From positions 1 to 58,652 of the forward strand of contig NZ_CAKRGI010000014.1 in the NCBI RefSeq assembly GCF_934330165.1: a stretch of 58,652 bases of DNA, written 5' to 3'. Under the pieces are notes generated by a model, which was not told where the DNA came from, made no database searches, and was given only the letters and a program-made list of their open reading frames with translations. Source of the DNA: an uncultured Mediterraneibacter sp. Lineage in GTDB: Bacteria > Bacillota > Clostridia > Lachnospirales > Lachnospiraceae. This document shows, in pieces, positions 43,969 to 52,205 of the stretch; position 1 is the first letter of the stretch; each line of letters begins with the position of its first letter. Made by a program: the position numbers and the translations under genes.

Positions 43969-44030
43969 AATTGGAACGGATATCTGATGAATACGATTAG
44001 TCAGAAGGTATCGTTCCAATTATTTTATTT
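43969..44030 (+). terminator. Terminator after the NYN-like gene
   Basis: AATTGGAACGGATA pairs with TATCGTTCCAATT (one bulge) across 43969-44021, followed by ATTTTATTT. It lies 27 bases after the stop. Confidence 0.75.
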
Positions 44031-44126
44031 CCACGGTCATTTAATTACTTTTATTCTGAATCTTTCATTTTATACAAAAGAACCGTCCCTATTTAAAGAA
44101 AAAAGAAAAACTTCTCTGTTTACAAC

Positions 44127-44155
44127 TTGAAACCATTTCACTGACATGATAGTAT
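44127..44155 (+). promoter_or_regulatory. Promoter of the second MATE gene
   Basis: TTGAAA at 44127-44132, 17-base spacer, TAGTAT at 44150-44155. The leader is about 100 nt before the start at 44261, with no obvious structure. Confidence 0.6.
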
Positions 44156-44260
44156 ATCTAATTAGCACATAACCATTAACGCATCCATCTGCCATCATTT
44201 GAACATTGATTTATCTTATCATAGTCAGACGCGATGCAAATACATCAGATAGGAGATTTT

Positions 44261-45658
44261 ATGAATCAGAAAATGAACACTGCTCCTGCAGCAGAAAATA
44301 AAATGGGAACCATGCCCATTGGCAAACTGCTATTTAATATGTCACTGCCAATGATGATTTCCATGCTGGTACAGGCACTTTACAACATTGTTGACAGTAT
44401 CTTTGTAGCAAAATTATCTGAAAATGCTCTTACAGCCGTCTCTCTGGCATTCCCACTGCAGACATTGCTCATTGCCGTGGCAACCGGTACCGGTGTTGGT
44501 ATGAATGCATTACTTTCCAGAGCACTTGGAGAACGCCGTTCCGACGAAGCTGATAAAATTGCCATAAATGCTGCATTTATTTACTTCCTGAGCTATCTCG
44601 TATTTCTGGTACTCGGATTTATTATTGTAAAACCTTTCTACGCAAGCCAGATTGGAAGTGCGGATGCAGAAATTATGGAAATGGGAATTGACTACTTGAA
44701 AACGGTCATGATCTTTTCCTTTGGACTGCTCTCCCAGATATTTTTTGAGCGTCTGCTTACCTCTACCGGAAGAACAATCTTCAGTATGACCTCACAATTA
44801 TGTGGAGCGATTACGAATATTATTTTAGATCCGATCATGATCTTTGGATTACTCGGATGTCCCAAAATGGGCGTTACAGGTGCTGCCGCTGCGACAGTCA
44901 TCGGACAGTGTGTCGCTGCAATCGTTGCATTCACCTGTAATCACAAGTTCAATCATGATGTAAAACTACATTTTCGTGGTTTCCGCCCAAGAGCAAAGAT
45001 TATTGGAACCATTTATGCGATCGGCGTACCTTCTATTATCATGCAGTCCATCGGTTCTGTTATGACTTACTCGATGAACCGAATTTTGATCGAATTTTCT
45101 TCAACTGCAACCGCAGTTTTCGGTGTATATTTTAAACTGCAGAGCTTCTTCTTTATGCCTCTGTTCGGTCTGAATAACGGAATTACACCGATCATAGCTT
45201 ACAATTATGGTGCTCAGAACAGAAAGCGTATGGTCAAGACGATCAAACTTAGTCTGATCACTGCATTTTGTCTTACTTTTATTGGGTTCCTCTGCTTTGA
45301 GGGAATCCCACAGATCCTGCTTGGAATGTTCAACGCTTCCGAAGATATGCTTACGATCGGTATCCCGGCACTGCGCATCATCGGAATCCACTATCTGATC
45401 GCATGGTTCTGTATCGTTTGCGGAACAGTATTTCAGGCTCTTGGTAAAGCCGTCTTCAGTATGATCGTGTCCATCATGCGACAGCTTGTTGTGCTGATTC
45501 CTGCTGCTTACATTTTATCGAAGCTCGGCGGACTTCACGTTGTATGGTGGTCTTTCCCGATCGCAGAGACTGTTTCCCTTGTGGTATCACTCCTCTTCCT
45601 TTTAAGGATCAACCGGACAGTAATCTCCAAAATCCCGGATGGAAGTGATATTCTGTAA
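44261..45658 (+). CDS. MATE family efflux transporter
   Basis: 465 residues from ATG at 44261 (AGGAGA eight bases upstream). Twelve membrane helices are expected. PIGKLLFNMSLPMMISMLVQALYNIVDSIFVAKL, GTGVGMNALLSRALGE and GLNNGITPIIAYNYGAQN are MATE signatures. It is likely a drug/Na+ antiporter of the NorM/MepA branch. Monocistronic, between a promoter and a convergent HD gene. Confidence 0.93.
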   Translation: MNQKMNTAPAAENKMGTMPIGKLLFNMSLPMMISMLVQALYNIVDSIFVAKLSENALTAVSLAFPLQTLLIAVATGTGVGMNALLSRALGERRSDEADKIAINAAFIYFLSYLVFLVLGFIIVKPFYASQIGSADAEIMEMGIDYLKTVMIFSFGLLSQIFFERLLTSTGRTIFSMTSQLCGAITNIILDPIMIFGLLGCPKMGVTGAAAATVIGQCVAAIVAFTCNHKFNHDVKLHFRGFRPRAKIIGTIYAIGVPSIIMQSIGSVMTYSMNRILIEFSSTATAVFGVYFKLQSFFFMPLFGLNNGITPIIAYNYGAQNRKRMVKTIKLSLITAFCLTFIGFLCFEGIPQILLGMFNASEDMLTIGIPALRIIGIHYLIAWFCIVCGTVFQALGKAVFSMIVSIMRQLVVLIPAAYILSKLGGLHVVWWSFPIAETVSLVVSLLFLLRINRTVISKIPDGSDIL

Positions 45659-45699
45659 AGATAATATCTTCACTTATTTTTCAAAGCTAAATATCTTCA

Positions 45700-46254
45700 C
45701 TAATGTCCTATGATCGACAATTCTGAATACCTTGCAAATAACGCAAGGTATTCTTTTTCTACTTCTGAAAAACTGCGGACTTTATAATTCAGTTCAATAT
45801 GAAGCTGTGGTGCTTCGCCGGATTGTGGTTCTTTCAGGAGTCTTTCCAGATCATACCAAAGCATTGCACGATCTATTTCTTTTAATTGTATTTGTTCTTC
45901 TTCCGACAGGTCTGAGCCAAGAAATTTTTTATAGACCATACTGAGCAGGCGGTTTTCTCTTTCCTGATATTCCGGTAATTCTTTCTTAAACGGTGCCGGC
46001 ACATCCGACAGATAACACTCACTTGCATCATGAAGCAGACATGCAAGTATCATACGATCTGAAAATCCTCTCGCTGCTGCCTCTTTTGCACAGCAGATAC
46101 AATGCTCTCCCACAGACCAGAATGTCTGCACATGCCCATTTCCCCTGCAGATCAGCGACAGAGCATGGGCAATATCCTGTATTCTGATCAAATCCAAATC
46201 CGGCTCTGTCGGTCTGAAATGTACTCCAGTATAGGTAGTTATATATTCACTCAT
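45700..46254 (-). CDS. HD domain phosphohydrolase (YfbR-like)
   Basis: 184 residues. SVGEHCICCAKEAA and LACLLHDASECYLSDVPAPFKK provide the H...HD metal-binding motif, and IDRAMLWYDLERLL a later Asp. This arrangement suits the 5'-nucleotidase/dNMP phosphohydrolase (YfbR) or HDIG-type small HD enzymes. Its role may be nucleotide pool cleaning; the substrate is not certain. Confidence 0.82.
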   Translation of the reverse strand: MSEYITTYTGVHFRPTEPDLDLIRIQDIAHALSLICRGNGHVQTFWSVGEHCICCAKEAAARGFSDRMILACLLHDASECYLSDVPAPFKKELPEYQERENRLLSMVYKKFLGSDLSEEEQIQLKEIDRAMLWYDLERLLKEPQSGEAPQLHIELNYKVRSFSEVEKEYLALFARYSELSIIGH

Positions 46255-46274
46255 CGTATTCCTGCTTTTCCTTC

Positions 46275-46547
46275 CTACAACCCTTCCCGGTATACTTTAT
46301 TGATCATTGTCTGTGCATGCTCCAATTCTTTTTTCTGAATGATCGCATTCCGGTCGCTTAAAATCGCCAGCATTTCATCTACAACATCCTCCGGTCTCGG
46401 TTCTGATATCCTGTAAAGATACCCCAGCATCCGGGTTGCAGTATAATCGGTATTCATCTGCCTGTATGCAATTTCCCGGCAGAAATCCTTCGGGTATCCT
46501 TTCAGTTGTAAGGCATCATATAATTCGTCCTGTCTTGATCTTGTCAT
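46275..46547 (-). CDS. Small conserved-looking protein of unknown function
   Basis: 90 residues, mostly helical and polar: DELYDALQLKGYPKDFCREIAYRQMNTDYTATRMLGYLYRI. No signal, membrane helix or metal motif. AAGGAGGAGAAAG-like sequence (rich in GGAG) precedes the ATG. It lies 20 bases upstream of the HD gene on the same strand, suggesting a two-gene unit. I do not recognise the family. Confidence 0.65.
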   Translation of the reverse strand: MTRSRQDELYDALQLKGYPKDFCREIAYRQMNTDYTATRMLGYLYRISEPRPEDVVDEMLAILSDRNAIIQKKELEHAQTMINKVYREGL

Positions 46548-46606
46548 CTTTCTCCTCCGGCTGTTACCAAAAACTATATTTTCATTCTCCTGTTCTGTCA
46601 GACATT

Positions 46607-47605
46607 TTATTGCGGCAACTGATATTGTCTCATCAGTCTTTCACCTTCTGTCTGCATCTGTTTTACAACTTCCTCCGGTCCTATGATCTTAATCCCCTCT
46701 CCAAGAGAAAAAATCCATCCCAGGAACTGCCTGCTCACATGTACATCCACATTCACCGTAAAGTGTTCGCCATCCACAGGAATCATCATTACATCTTTTC
46801 CAAACCGGTCAATGATCACGCCTGCCAATGTATTATTCACCTTCATTTTTACGGTTCTTTCTTTCCCACCGAACATTCCAAAACTCTTCTTCGCATAGTC
46901 TGCCATGTCAAGCTTTTTAAAATATTCTTTTCCCTCTCTGTTCTCATTGGACATTTTGATATGAAGCATCTTATCTACTCTATAGTGCTTGATCTTTTCT
47001 GCATCCGAGTCATAACCGACCAGATAATAATTTTCATCATCCCAGGAAAGTCCCCATGGGCTGATATGATACCACGCTCCATTATGCCGCAATTCCATTT
47101 CTTTTTTTACATTCCACTGATAATACTGAAATTTGATCTTTTTATTCTCCGATATCGCATTATGAATTGCATCTACTGTATAATAGATGCTCTCATTCAT
47201 CGTCTTTATTCTTCCTGATACATATACCTGACGCTGCAATTTCTGTGCATCATATTTACTGAGCAGTGTCTCCAGCTTTTTTATCAGTCTGTTGCTCTTC
47301 TTCTCCGTAATAAACTTTGAAGACTGAATTGCATCCACCAGAAGCTTTAACTCCGGAAGTTCAAATGACCGGCTTACCACATGATAGTGATAACGGTTTC
47401 CGATCGGCTCACCTTCCACCTCGATCCCAAGTATACTTAGATCTCGTAAATCTGCATATAAACTTTTCCTGTCTGCTGTTACGTCATATTTCGCCAGCTC
47501 TTCTATAATTTCCGGCATGGTAATATAATGCTCCTCATCTGTCAGATCCTGCATAATCTGAGCAAGCCGATATAATTTAAACTTCTGATTACTTCCTTTT
47601 GACAC
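46607..47605 (-). CDS. WYL domain transcriptional regulator
   Basis: 332 residues. An N-terminal winged helix (ITMPEIIEELAKYDVTADRKSLYADLRDLSILG) is followed by a WYL domain at about residues 145-225 (HISPWGLSWDDENYYLVGYDSDAEKIKHYRVDKM). A WCX-like C-terminal extension (TVKMKVNNTLAGVIIDRFG) completes it. WYL regulators sense ligands such as nucleic acids or nucleotides and often control DNA damage or defence genes. No defence island surrounds it here. Confidence 0.9.
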   Translation of the reverse strand: MSKGSNQKFKLYRLAQIMQDLTDEEHYITMPEIIEELAKYDVTADRKSLYADLRDLSILGIEVEGEPIGNRYHYHVVSRSFELPELKLLVDAIQSSKFITEKKSNRLIKKLETLLSKYDAQKLQRQVYVSGRIKTMNESIYYTVDAIHNAISENKKIKFQYYQWNVKKEMELRHNGAWYHISPWGLSWDDENYYLVGYDSDAEKIKHYRVDKMLHIKMSNENREGKEYFKKLDMADYAKKSFGMFGGKERTVKMKVNNTLAGVIIDRFGKDVMMIPVDGEHFTVNVDVHVSRQFLGWIFSLGEGIKIIGPEEVVKQMQTEGERLMRQYQLPQ

Positions 47606-47694
47606 TTATTTTATCTCCTTTTGCATCATAATCCAGGTATATCACCGATACTCTAAGTATAACATACGCGGAAGACTTTTGCTCATGGCTCACG

Positions 47695-47736
47695 AAAAAA
47701 GAGACAGCAGAAAATTTTTCTCCTGCTGCCCTTTTT
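47695..47736. terminator. Bidirectional terminator
   Basis: GACAGCAG (47703-47710) pairs with CTGCTGCC (47723-47730) with one G-T pair. Six As flank it on the left (TTTTTT on the minus strand) and TTTTT on the right. It probably ends the minus-strand surface-protein transcript from 47845. Confidence 0.75.
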
Positions 47737-47844
47737 AAGAACTACACTTTTTTAATTTAGATGTTACCAGTGCAATATCCGAAAAACCACTCTTATTTTT
47801 TACTGCAGTGACATTTTAAAAATACTCTCGCATATTGGATCTAT

Positions 47845-49806
47845 TTAAAAATGCATGGAACTTGACTTCCGACGATACAATAGCATTCCTGCCAGCACAA
47901 CTGCTCCTGTTATCATCATTAACCAGTTAAACTCCAATGGATCACCAGTCCGCACACTCTTTTCCCCAGTGAGTACATTTTTCACAGACTTTCCATTCTC
48001 TTTCACATCTTTTTTTGTCTTATCTTTTGTACTGTTCTTTGCGGCATCCTCTGTATCATCTTTTGTATCTGACTTTCCTGAATTCGATGCTACAATCTGA
48101 TACTCTTTCGATACTTCTCCCTGAAGTACATAATTTTCTTTTTGTGCCCCTGTTAATCCTGTTACTTTTGCTGTATATTTTCCGGGGTTTAACGCAGTTC
48201 CACCTTCTACTACTGCCTGACAGTCATCCCCCGGTAATACACCTGATAAACCGGCAGTTACATTGACTTCTTTCCCCGTGAATGCTATGGTTCCCTCCGT
48301 ATTCCATACACACTGAACCGGCTTTGGCCGGACTGTCACCGGAACTTTCAAAGTTGCTCCTTTATAATTGGGATTATACGGTATGAAGATCATTTCTTTC
48401 TGACTTCCAGTCTCAGCCACAGAAAGTTTTTCTGTATCATCTACAAATTTAAATGCTCCGTCGCCTGAACCATTTGTAAACTCTGCCTCTTTCAAACTGT
48501 CTCCATAAGTTATTTCTGCTGTCGGAAATGTCACCTGAGGCTCTGCCTGCGTAATTTCATACTGCCAGCTACGAGCTGCCTGCGTCTTCGGAAGATAGTA
48601 ATTTCCATTCGTCATTCCAACTGCAGCTGCCTGATACACTCCGGCATCTGTATTTTCCGCATTAAATATTTTTACAACCTCACAGCTATCCCTTCCAAGC
48701 AGACTCTCCGATGCCACCTGGGCCTGGATCCCAAATGAATTTCCAGTATAGGTATACTGAGACCTGGCATTCCAGTTAAGACTTGCCTCTTTTGGTGTAA
48801 TTTCGAGAAATGACGGTATCACAATGACATCATAATTACTGTTCGTTGCATTGGCTTTTGTAATCAGGTACGTTCCCTTATTTCCATACTTACCCAATAT
48901 TTCATCGCCATCTGCATCTGTCGTACTTCCATTCATAATATTTTCCGACTTAATCGTTGTTGCCTTTAATGTAATTCCAAGATCTTCTACCGTATCTCCC
49001 GGTAAAAGCTTTGACCTTTCTTCATCACTGATCGTAAAACTCAGATCATTGTCTGTCCATTCCTGTCCATATGCTTTTCTCTTCTTCTGTACCCGAACAA
49101 CGATCCGCGTTCCTGCCTGGCTGGAAACCTTATCTTCCCGGCTCTGCAAAGACATAATAATAAGTGGGTTTATAACCAGATCATACTCGTCCAGATGAAT
49201 CCAATTTACCCGAAATCCACCTACAGTTTCCGGGCACTTGATATGATAGTAACCCGCATTCAGAATTCCATCCAGAGATTTTCCGGTTTCTTCAAGGGTC
49301 ATCTCCTTTGTAACATTTGCGAATAATGCATCTGTTTCTTCAGCTGTCAAGAAATCATTTGCTTCTACCGCATAGGAAATCTGTGCTTTCTGCCCATATG
49401 AAATTTCCTCTATTCCAAGATATGCTGTAATTACACCACTCTTATTCAATTTTTCGACCGGTACCTGCATCGTAACGGAATTGTAATGTCTGTTATCTTT
49501 TGGTCTGAATGTCAGTTCAAAGGTCCTTTTTGTTACAACATCTTCGTCTGTCACAAAATATCCTGCATCTGTAAATGTCCAGGTTCCTTCTATTGCTCCT
49601 TCGATTCCTTTCAGTTCCGCCTGTGCCAGACATTCTCCATAATTCAACTCCACTTCCGGTACCGGAAGCTCTGGATCAACTCTCACACCGGTAGTTGTCC
49701 CCCAATCTTCTGTTCCTATATTTTCTGCCTCTGCATTTACAGGAATCACCGAAAACGCCATTGACAGGCACATCAAAACCGCAAAAAGTCGTTTCTTCTT
49801 TTTCAT
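47845..49806 (-). CDS. Cell-surface protein with MBG-like repeats and TGD-type anchor
   Basis: 653 residues from ATG at 49806, chosen for GAGGAAAAA upstream. A signal peptide ends near VIPVNAEA. The body holds repeated beta domains with the pattern YGDSLKEAEF / YGECLAQAEL followed by G-x-F-x-F-x-D and F-x-P-x-N-x-Y (FIPYNPNYKGATLKVPVTV, FRPKDNRHYNSVTMQVPVE). These are MBG/YDG-like. A Lys/Asp/Thr-rich linker leads to SVRTGDPLEFNWLMM, a hydrophobic segment and RRKSSSMHF, a sortase-type layout with TGD. Ligand unknown. A LytTR two-component system starts divergently next to it. Confidence 0.85.
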   Translation of the reverse strand: MKKKKRLFAVLMCLSMAFSVIPVNAEAENIGTEDWGTTTGVRVDPELPVPEVELNYGECLAQAELKGIEGAIEGTWTFTDAGYFVTDEDVVTKRTFELTFRPKDNRHYNSVTMQVPVEKLNKSGVITAYLGIEEISYGQKAQISYAVEANDFLTAEETDALFANVTKEMTLEETGKSLDGILNAGYYHIKCPETVGGFRVNWIHLDEYDLVINPLIIMSLQSREDKVSSQAGTRIVVRVQKKRKAYGQEWTDNDLSFTISDEERSKLLPGDTVEDLGITLKATTIKSENIMNGSTTDADGDEILGKYGNKGTYLITKANATNSNYDVIVIPSFLEITPKEASLNWNARSQYTYTGNSFGIQAQVASESLLGRDSCEVVKIFNAENTDAGVYQAAAVGMTNGNYYLPKTQAARSWQYEITQAEPQVTFPTAEITYGDSLKEAEFTNGSGDGAFKFVDDTEKLSVAETGSQKEMIFIPYNPNYKGATLKVPVTVRPKPVQCVWNTEGTIAFTGKEVNVTAGLSGVLPGDDCQAVVEGGTALNPGKYTAKVTGLTGAQKENYVLQGEVSKEYQIVASNSGKSDTKDDTEDAAKNSTKDKTKKDVKENGKSVKNVLTGEKSVRTGDPLEFNWLMMITGAVVLAGMLLYRRKSSSMHF

Positions 49807-49973
49807 ACTATTTTTCCTCTTCTTCTTTCTTTTTATTTTCAGCATTCAAGTTTTCTATTATTATATTTTTAATTCCATTTTCTCTCAATTCCCCTGTCAT
49901 GAATCGACAAAAAATAGCACGAACCGTAATTCTATGCTATACTTAAAGTTATATAAATCGGGAGGATTCTTTC

Positions 49974-50693
49974 ATGATAATTGGAATTGTTGATGATATA
50001 GCAAGTGAACGTTCCCTGTTACGCTCACGCCTTGAAAAGCAGCTAAGTACGCATGGAATTACAGCCACTTTTTTTGAATATGAGAATGGTGAAGATTTCC
50101 TCAAGGCTTCAGAGGAACAAACATTTCAGGTGCTGTTTCTTGATATTTATATGGAGGGTGCCAATGGAATTGAAATTGCAAAAAAATTCCGTAGATCTGA
50201 TAAAAATTGCCTGCTAATTTTCACTACAAGTTCCACGGACCATGCACTGGAAGGGTTTCAGGTACGAGCAATGCATTATCTTGTCAAACCTTATACAGAC
50301 ATCGAACTTTCTGCTCTGACAGATGAGATTCTTTCGAGAATACCTGCACCGGAAAAATATCTCTCACTAAAAATAAATGGAACGCCTCTGCGTATTCCTT
50401 TAAAAAATATCATCTATGCAGAGCACTTTTCCCACATGATCCATATTCATACGACAGCTGGCAAGGAACTGATCACCCGTCAGTCCTTTAAGTCATTTAC
50501 AGATCTGTTAAAAGATGATCCCTGCTTCTTTATCTGCAACCGCGGAACTGTTATCAATTTGGGACATGCGGTTGATCTTAGTGGATCGGTATTTCTTCTT
50601 GATGATGAAAGCAAAATTGGGGTCAGCCGTGATCTTGTAAAGACCGCACAACAGACTTTTATGGATTATCTATTTCAAAGGAGACCTTTTTAA
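49974..50693 (+). CDS. LytTR-family response regulator
   Basis: 239 residues. An N-terminal receiver (MIIGIVDDIASERSLL with acidic pair, FLDIYMEGANGIE phospho-Asp, LIFTTSSTDHALEGF, YLVKPY) is followed by a LytTR DNA-binding domain (LRIPLKNIIYAEHFSHMIHIHT ... FFICNRGTVINLGHAV). It usually controls virulence, bacteriocin or cell-wall genes. GGGAGGA precedes the ATG. It forms one operon with the kinase downstream (TAATG overlap). Confidence 0.93.
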   Translation: MIIGIVDDIASERSLLRSRLEKQLSTHGITATFFEYENGEDFLKASEEQTFQVLFLDIYMEGANGIEIAKKFRRSDKNCLLIFTTSSTDHALEGFQVRAMHYLVKPYTDIELSALTDEILSRIPAPEKYLSLKINGTPLRIPLKNIIYAEHFSHMIHIHTTAGKELITRQSFKSFTDLLKDDPCFFICNRGTVINLGHAVDLSGSVFLLDDESKIGVSRDLVKTAQQTFMDYLFQRRPF

Positions 50694-52015
50694 TGCATAC
50701 AATTCTTTGTCCAGTTCTTGAATTTACAATTATTATTCCCGGTATGCTGCTTGCATATTTGCCTGTAAGTTCCTACCTGAAAAACTCTCCTGCCAGGCTT
50801 GCCAGCTGGCTGCTTCCACTTCTTTTGGGAATTTGCATCTTATCCGGACTGGTTTGCTTCCGCTCGAATCTCCCGACAGTAGTTCTTCTGCCACTGGTTT
50901 TATGCTTCATCATGTTCATTTATCATAAAACGCTGTCTGTTTCACTCTGGAAATCCGGTAATATTTTTTTAGCCGTCTGTGCGGTCTTTACATGTCTGCA
51001 CAGTCTCACCAGAGCATTTCAGTCAGCACTGTTACACTTCTCTGGCAAAAATAAATTATGGTTTCTTCCTGACGCCGGCATTTGTTATAATGTGCTCTGC
51101 ATCCTTTTTGTTTTCATTGCATGGTATCCGGCTTCTCATACTGTAAAAGCTATGATCGAATATGAGAATATGGTGCAGACCTGGTACGTATTCTGGATTT
51201 TTCCAGTTGCATTTATCGGGTTAAACCTGCTCATAAAATCTGACATTCCGCTTCACTCTGAACAGGACTGTCAAATATACACTGCCATTTCCCTGGCATT
51301 ACTGATAATTCTTGCACTATTTTATACACTGTTTTTTTTAATGGCAAATATGCTCCATCAAAACGCAAAACTTCAGCAGGAAAACCATCTTCTTTCTATT
51401 CAGCAGGAGCGCTATAAAAGTCTCTCCACCGCCATTGAAGATGCGAGACAGGCCAGACATGATATCCGGCATCATTTTCTTCAATTATCATCCATGGTAG
51501 AAAACGGACAGATAGAAAAACTAAAAGAATATCTCAACAATGCTATTTATAAAATTCCCTGCCTTGACTTCCATTTTTGTGAAAACGAAGTTGCTGACCG
51601 GGTCATTGGTTACTATTATGCACTTGCTCAAAAAGAGGAAATCCCATTTTTTGTACAGGCTGATCTTCCATCCAGTCTTTCTGTTGATGAGACTGACCTG
51701 GGACTTGTCCTTTCAAATCTTTTAGAAAATGCATTTGAGGCCAGCCAGAGAACTGAAAAATCCAGGCAAAAAATCTGTCTGGAAATTTATATGCATTTTT
51801 CAACCTTTCTTTTAATTAAAGTTGAAAATGCATTTGACGGAAATATTCAAAAGAAAAACTACCGCTTTCTGTCCTCTAAAAGAAATGCTGAAGGAATTGG
51901 CATCCAGTCCGTCCGCCGAATTGCAGAAAAGACTGGTGGATCCAGTAGTTTTTCTTATGAAAATGGGGTATTTACAGCCAGGGTTATGTTACGGCTTCAT
52001 CAATTTATCATTTAA
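50693..52015 (+). CDS. GHKL sensor histidine kinase (AgrC/LytS-like)
   Basis: 440 residues. About six N-terminal membrane helices cover residues 10-225, then a coiled dimerisation segment with the phospho-acceptor in ARQARHDIRHHF. The ATPase domain has an N-box (LVLSNLLENAFEAS) and a glycine box (KRNAEGIGIQSVRRIAEKTGG). Its start overlaps the regulator's stop codon. The ligand is not known; no AgrD-like peptide or AgrB gene is present nearby. Confidence 0.92.
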   Translation: MHTILCPVLEFTIIIPGMLLAYLPVSSYLKNSPARLASWLLPLLLGICILSGLVCFRSNLPTVVLLPLVLCFIMFIYHKTLSVSLWKSGNIFLAVCAVFTCLHSLTRAFQSALLHFSGKNKLWFLPDAGICYNVLCILFVFIAWYPASHTVKAMIEYENMVQTWYVFWIFPVAFIGLNLLIKSDIPLHSEQDCQIYTAISLALLIILALFYTLFFLMANMLHQNAKLQQENHLLSIQQERYKSLSTAIEDARQARHDIRHHFLQLSSMVENGQIEKLKEYLNNAIYKIPCLDFHFCENEVADRVIGYYYALAQKEEIPFFVQADLPSSLSVDETDLGLVLSNLLENAFEASQRTEKSRQKICLEIYMHFSTFLLIKVENAFDGNIQKKNYRFLSSKRNAEGIGIQSVRRIAEKTGGSSSFSYENGVFTARVMLRLHQFII

Positions 52016-52040
52016 TCCTGCTGCACCTAAGTTAATTTTT

Positions 52041-52093
52041 TACCAACGAACAGAGTCTGGTAACACAACGCTTTTACTCCTCTGTTCGTTACC
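52041..52093. repeat. Inverted repeat between convergent kinase and hydrogenase genes
   Basis: AACGAACAGAG (52045-52055) and CTCTGTTCGTT (52080-52090) are perfectly complementary and extend by TACC/GGTA-like bases. No T-tract follows on the plus strand, but TTTTTTA precedes on the left. It may terminate one or both converging transcripts. Confidence 0.6.
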
Positions 52094-52205
52094 GGTCCTG
52101 TATTTCCTTCTATGAATGTCGTTACTCCTGAGGAATAGGTGGCATTTCTTCAAAGATATACTTAAGCTCATCTACCATGCCGGCCTTTGACTCAGCCTTT
52201 CTTTT

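Noticed and set aside
50693..52015. Possible complete agr-type quorum-sensing locus
   Set aside because: Only the kinase and regulator are present. No AgrB-like protease/exporter or peptide precursor was found on either strand nearby.
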